Of a stretch of 17,842 bases of DNA, positions 14,280-17,842 are shown in pieces. Source of the DNA: Deltaproteobacteria bacterium RBG_16_44_11. GTDB taxonomy: Bacteria > Desulfobacterota > Syntrophia > Syntrophales > Smithellaceae. Below the pieces are notes generated by a model that made no database searches, had not been told where the DNA came from, and saw nothing but the letters and a program-made list of their open reading frames with translations. Positions within the stretch are counted from its first letter, which is position 1. Each line of letters opens with the position of its first letter. Both the position numbers and the translations under genes were made by a program. The stretch covers positions 68,650 through 86,491 of the forward strand of contig MGQN01000027.1 in NCBI GenBank assembly GCA_001797845.1, written 5' to 3'.

Positions 14280-16115
14280 ATGGAATTTAAGTACGACATA
14301 AGAGATTTGAAATTCATTCTTAAGGAATGGCTTCCTGCCCAAGAAGTCCTTGCCTGTGACAGATTCAAGGAAAATTTTAGCCTCGATGACGTCGAAATGC
14401 TATTAAATGAGGGATATAAGGTTGCGCGGGAAATCGTCAATCCCATCAACGCCCCGGGAGACAAAATTGGCGTCAAGTTCGAAGGCGGTCAGGTGACTCC
14501 CGTTCCCGGATTCAAAGAAGCTTATCAGTTTCTGCAGCAAAACGGTTGGGGCTCCAGCAGTGAATGTATCAAAGTCGAAGCGGGAATGCCCCTGATCCTT
14601 TATAAGGCCATCGCTGAAATGAATACTGCCGCCTGCCCTGCCCTTACCTCCTGCGTAAAATTAACCAGCGGCGCGGCCAATCTTATTTTACGTTTCGGCA
14701 CGCAAAAAGATAACGATATGTTTATCCCGAAAATGCTCAGCGGCGATTGGCAGGGAACCATGTGTCTGACCGAACCGAACTTCGGTTCGGATACCGGCGA
14801 TATCATTACACGCTCCTATCCCACAGACGATCCCCGCATCTGGAAAATAAAAGGAACCAAAATGTTCATCACCGCCGGAGATCAGGGCACGGGCGAAAAC
14901 ACCATTCATCTGGTGTTGGCGCGCCCCGAAAAAGGGGCACCGGGTTCGCCGGGTATCGGCCTTTATATCGTTCCCAAATTCTGGGTCAATGACGATGGAT
15001 CGCTGGGCAAACCCAATGACGTCAGCACAGTCAGCATCGAACACAAAATGGGACTGCACGCTCAGGCGACGGCACTGCTTAATTTTGGCGATGATGAGAA
15101 CTGCCGCGGCATTTTGCTTGGTCCGCCTCCTGATGATAAGGGCTTCTCTCAGGGATTATCCATGATGTTTCACATGATGAACGAATCAAGAATCGGCACC
15201 GGCCATAATTCCAATACCCAGGCGGCGGCCGCTTACTATTTTGCCGCGCAGTATGCCACAGAACGCATCCAGGGACGGCCTTTCGGCATCAAAAACGCCG
15301 AGCGTGTCCCGATTATCAAACACGAAGATATCCGCCGCATGCTTCTCGATATGAAAGCCACAGTCGAAGGCATCCGCGCAATGATTTTTAAAGGTTTCTA
15401 TTATCTGGATATTCAGGGCAACTCTGCCGACAAGGACAAAGCTAAAAAACTCGGTGAATTTGCCGAAATCCTTACGCCGCTGGTTAAAGGCTACGGCAGT
15501 GAGGCGAGTCTCGGCGTTATCGCGCAGGCCATTCAGGTTTTAGGAGGCGTCGGTTACTCCACGGAATATCCGGTAGAACAATATCTGCGCGATTCCAAGA
15601 TTTTGACCATCTGGGAAGGCACATCTTTTATTCACGCCAACGATCTCATCGGACGTAAGATGCGCATGAAAGAAGGAGCGCCTTTCATCCAATGGATGGC
15701 TTCCATCAAGGAATTTATCGATGCCAATATGAAAGCCAAGGGCTTTGCCAAAGAAATGAAAAAACTGGCCAAAGGTTATAAAGCCCTGACCGAAGTTAAA
15801 GCGACCTATGATTCATGGTATGGTAATTTTGAAGCCAAACGCCAGTTGATACCGCTTAACGCCATGAGGGCGCTTTTTGTCTGCGCGCAAGTCTTTGTGG
15901 CCGAATGTCTGATGGAGCAGGCTCTGGTCGCGGCGGCAAAGCTTAAGTCCCAAAAGAAAGGCACAGGAGAGGCAATATTTTATCAGGGCAAGATCGCGTC
16001 GGCCAGATATTACTTAAACAATATTCTTCCCCAGGCGTTTTTGGTCACAGAGCTGATTAAGAGTGAAGAAGATATTGTGCTGACTTGCCCGGAAGAATCA
16101 TTGCTGATTAATTAA
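14280..16115 (+). CDS. Large acyl-CoA dehydrogenase (FadE5/DmdC-like, 611 aa)
   Basis: FAD acyl-CoA dehydrogenase of the long subfamily with an extra N-terminal segment and a C-terminal helical extension, about 600 residues as in FadE5 and 3-methylmercaptopropionyl-CoA dehydrogenases. Seen are CLTEPNFGSD (162-171), KMFITAGDQ (194-202), ESRIGTG (302-308), LGGVGYSTEYPVEQYLRD (421-438) and the catalytic Glu E446 in IWEGTSFIHANDLIGRK. The usual Tyr before that Glu is Trp here. AAGGAG at 14267-14272 fixes the start. It lies between the decarboxylase genes and an enoyl-CoA hydratase, so a second dehydrogenation in the same or a linked pathway is likely. The substrate is not deducible; a longer or cyclic/dicarboxylic acyl-CoA is possible, and this subfamily is often mis-assigned by name. 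Confidence 0.88.
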   Translation: MEFKYDIRDLKFILKEWLPAQEVLACDRFKENFSLDDVEMLLNEGYKVAREIVNPINAPGDKIGVKFEGGQVTPVPGFKEAYQFLQQNGWGSSSECIKVEAGMPLILYKAIAEMNTAACPALTSCVKLTSGAANLILRFGTQKDNDMFIPKMLSGDWQGTMCLTEPNFGSDTGDIITRSYPTDDPRIWKIKGTKMFITAGDQGTGENTIHLVLARPEKGAPGSPGIGLYIVPKFWVNDDGSLGKPNDVSTVSIEHKMGLHAQATALLNFGDDENCRGILLGPPPDDKGFSQGLSMMFHMMNESRIGTGHNSNTQAAAAYYFAAQYATERIQGRPFGIKNAERVPIIKHEDIRRMLLDMKATVEGIRAMIFKGFYYLDIQGNSADKDKAKKLGEFAEILTPLVKGYGSEASLGVIAQAIQVLGGVGYSTEYPVEQYLRDSKILTIWEGTSFIHANDLIGRKMRMKEGAPFIQWMASIKEFIDANMKAKGFAKEMKKLAKGYKALTEVKATYDSWYGNFEAKRQLIPLNAMRALFVCAQVFVAECLMEQALVAAAKLKSQKKGTGEAIFYQGKIASARYYLNNILPQAFLVTELIKSEEDIVLTCPEESLLIN

Positions 16116-16134
16116 ATTCTATAAGGAGGATTTC

Positions 16135-16917
16135 ATGAGCTATACTACTATTATTGTCGAGAAAAAAGCCGAAGAAAAACTCGGCATCATTACACTGAAC
16201 CGACCTGAAGTGCGTAACGCGATAAATCAGGCCGTGAGAACGGAATTAGCCCAGGCTATCGCCGATATGGAAGCTGACGCTAATGTGCGCGCCATTGTCC
16301 TCACCGGCGGCGCAAAGGTTTTTGCCGCGGGAGCGGACATTGCCGCCATGGTGGAAAACACGGCCATGGAAATGTTTTCCAATTCGGAGCTTTGGGATCT
16401 TACTTTGAGAATGGAAGAATCGAGAAAACCGTTTATCGCGGCGATTGCCGGTTTCTGCCTGGGCGGCGGATGCGAATTGGCCATGGGCTGTGATATTCGT
16501 GTCGCGGCGGAAAGTGCCCAATTCGGCCAGCCGGAAATCAATATCGGGATTATGCCCGGAGCGGGCGGTACCGTGCGTCTCTCCAAGCTCGTGGGCTTAG
16601 GTAAAGCCAAAGAGTTGGTTCTCACCGGTAAGATGATTTCCGCACAGGAAGCTCTGGCCATTAATCTTGTCAACAAGGTTGTGCCCGATGATAAGCTGAT
16701 GGAAGAGGCTTTTGCCATGGCGAAGATGATTACCCGTCACAGCCCGATTGCTGTGGGCCTGGCTAAATTTTCCGTGCAAAACGCGCAGGATGTTGATAAT
16801 TACACGGGCAAAATTATCGAAAGGGCCGCCTTCTCCCTGGCCTTTGCCAGTGAAGATCAGACTGAAGGCATGAAGGCCTTTTTGGAAAAAAGAAAACCGA
16901 GCTACAAAGGGAAATGA
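16135..16917 (+). CDS. Enoyl-CoA hydratase / crotonase
   Basis: Hydrates crotonyl-CoA to (S)-3-hydroxybutyryl-CoA. Both catalytic glutamates of the crotonase family are present: E114 in GGGCELAM and E134 in FGQPEINIG. The oxyanion-hole region FAAGADIAAM (63-72) and MPGAGGTVRLSKLVGLGKA (140-158) are typical, and the 260-residue length is standard. A near-perfect AAGGAGGA (16123-16130) sits four bases before the ATG. It links the crotonyl-CoA formed by the decarboxylase to the hbd gene product at the head of the operon. Chain-length preference is inferred from context; the fold and the two acids make hydratase activity likely, though other crotonase reactions remain possible. Confidence 0.93.
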   Translation: MSYTTIIVEKKAEEKLGIITLNRPEVRNAINQAVRTELAQAIADMEADANVRAIVLTGGAKVFAAGADIAAMVENTAMEMFSNSELWDLTLRMEESRKPFIAAIAGFCLGGGCELAMGCDIRVAAESAQFGQPEINIGIMPGAGGTVRLSKLVGLGKAKELVLTGKMISAQEALAINLVNKVVPDDKLMEEAFAMAKMITRHSPIAVGLAKFSVQNAQDVDNYTGKIIERAAFSLAFASEDQTEGMKAFLEKRKPSYKGK

Positions 16918-16943
16918 TTAATTTCATTATTTAGGGGGAATAT

Positions 16944-17249
16944 ATGTTCATCTGGCTTTTCCACCGCCTCAGCGGCCTGACATTGATCGTCTTGATCGGC
17001 ATTAAAATTTTGACCGGCTTTTATCTTTTACCCAAGGATAACCGTCCTGATTGGGCCTTGAGTCTGCATCGGCATCCGGTTATTGATGTTCTGATAGTCG
17101 TGCTTTTCACTTTTCACAGCATTTACGGTATAAGAACCGTGATTATCGATTTGGGTTTTAGAAAAGAAAAACTTCTTTTCTGGATATCAAACATCTTGGC
17201 CACGATTATTTCTGCTGTTTTAATTTACTTCTTTGTAAGGTTTTCCTAA
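16944..17249 (+). CDS. Short succinate dehydrogenase membrane anchor (SdhC/SdhD-like)
   Basis: A 101-residue membrane protein with three hydrophobic helices (about 8-29, 46-68 and 78-98). The N-terminal FHRLSG (6-11) matches the HRxSG motif of SdhC, and FHSIYGIRTVIIDLG (57-71) carries the heme-ligand-type His (H58) and the H-x3-G-x-R motif of the family. The other candidate ligands are H42 and H44 in LHRHP. It is shorter than the roughly 200-residue single cytochrome b of type B enzymes, and no second anchor gene is seen before sdhA. GGGGGA at 16933-16939 sets the start. Immediate adjacency to sdhA (one base between stop and start) confirms complex membership. Confidence 0.82.
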   Translation: MFIWLFHRLSGLTLIVLIGIKILTGFYLLPKDNRPDWALSLHRHPVIDVLIVVLFTFHSIYGIRTVIIDLGFRKEKLLFWISNILATIISAVLIYFFVRFS

Positions 17250-17250
17250 A

Positions 17251-17842
17251 ATGATGCTTACACACGATATTCTCATAGTTGGCGGCGGCTTGACCGGTTT
17301 GCGGGCAGCTGTCGGTCTTTGCGATAAATACAATGTGGGATTGATTTCTAAAGTCTATCCCGTACGCTCTCATTCGATTGCCGCGCAGGGCGGTATTAAT
17401 GCATCACTCGCGAACAATCCCGATGGCCGTGACGATACGTGGGAGAAACACACGTTCGACACGGTAAAAGGAAGCGATTATCTGGGCGATCAGAATGCCA
17501 TTGAAATCATGTGCAAGGAAGCGCCAAACATTGGCTATGAGATGGAACACTGGGGCTGTCCCTTCAGCAGGTTTCCCGACGGCACGATTGCCCAGCGTCC
17601 CTTCGGCGGCGGCGGCTTTCCGCGCACCTGCTTTTCCGCGGATATCACCGGCCATTCGCTTTTGAACACTCTTTATGAAAGAGCCGTTTATAAAAACGTC
17701 AAAATTTATCCCGAATGGTTCGTTACCGATCTTTGCGTGGAAGATGGCCAGTGCCACGGCGTGATTGTTCTGGATATAAAATCAGGAAAGCTTATTCCCG
17801 TGCGCGCCAAAGTTACTCTATTCGGCACCGGCGGCTACGGCA
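17251..17842 (+). CDS. sdhA: Succinate dehydrogenase/fumarate reductase flavoprotein subunit, partial (cut by window end)
   Basis: The frame opens at ATG 17251 (or 17254) and runs to the window edge; 197 codons are visible, about a third of the usual length. The N-terminus has the FAD-binding GGGLTG (11-16), the site of covalent flavin attachment H41 in RSHSIAAQGGIN, and the substrate-capping region beginning RPFGGGGFPRTCFSAD. It oxidises succinate to fumarate, or the reverse, with electrons passing through an iron-sulfur subunit (expected just beyond the window) to the anchor encoded upstream. In a syntroph this complex could couple low-potential electron flow from acyl-CoA dehydrogenases to the menaquinone pool, but that is inference. 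Truncation is due only to the window boundary. Confidence 0.93.
   Translation, partial: MMLTHDILIVGGGLTGLRAAVGLCDKYNVGLISKVYPVRSHSIAAQGGINASLANNPDGRDDTWEKHTFDTVKGSDYLGDQNAIEIMCKEAPNIGYEMEHWGCPFSRFPDGTIAQRPFGGGGFPRTCFSADITGHSLLNTLYERAVYKNVKIYPEWFVTDLCVEDGQCHGVIVLDIKSGKLIPVRAKVTLFGTGGYG

Noticed and set aside
1..17842. CRISPR arrays, tRNA/rRNA genes, insertion sequences or prophage genes
   Set aside because: No regularly spaced repeats, RNA gene signatures, transposase or phage-like proteins were seen.

Overview
The window looks like a chromosomal segment of an anaerobic, probably syntrophic, Deltaproteobacterium/Desulfobacterota (Syntrophus/Smithella-like). This is inferred from gene content: a biotin/Na+-type glutaconyl-CoA decarboxylase, a glutaryl-CoA-dehydrogenase-like enzyme with non-decarboxylating traits, several other acyl-CoA enzymes, and sigma-54 control. 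Strain and species cannot be fixed from the sequence alone. No mobile element, tRNA, rRNA or CRISPR array was seen.

Layout. Positions 1-448 are AT-rich and non-coding and lead into a fused glutaconate-CoA-transferase-like gene (449-2251, +). It converges on an HMG-CoA-lyase-like gene (2283-3248, -) that lacks the family's catalytic cysteine. Between that gene and the next lies a 112-nt foldable palindromic element (3349-3460) and a possible sigma-54 promoter. A PAS + AAA+ + Fis-type sigma-54 activator follows (3487-4857, -). A 354-nt divergent regulatory region (4858-5211) carries a near-consensus -24/-12 promoter (5107-5122) facing right.

From 5212 to the right edge every gene is on the + strand, mostly with short gaps or overlaps, so it is probably one long operon: 3-hydroxyacyl-CoA dehydrogenase, thiolase, acyl-CoA dehydrogenase (glutaryl-CoA type), sucC, sucD, glutaconyl-CoA decarboxylase alpha, a small one-helix subunit, decarboxylase beta (Na+ pump), a 59-aa two-helix protein, a 611-aa acyl-CoA dehydrogenase, enoyl-CoA hydratase, a short succinate dehydrogenase anchor, and SdhA cut by the window end.

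Together the genes describe a route: glutarate or glutaconate activation by CoA transfer, glutaryl-CoA to glutaconyl-CoA, Na+-coupled decarboxylation to crotonyl-CoA, hydration, oxidation to acetoacetyl-CoA, and thiolysis to acetyl-CoA. Succinyl-CoA synthetase and succinate dehydrogenase supply ATP/CoA exchange and a link to the quinone pool. The same set could run in reverse to carboxylate crotonyl-CoA. The biotin carrier subunit and ETF are not in the window. The most notable points are the non-decarboxylating active-site pattern beside its partner decarboxylase, the sigma-54 promoter next to a divergent activator, the 59-aa membrane protein, the Cys-less lyase and the cloverleaf-like element.
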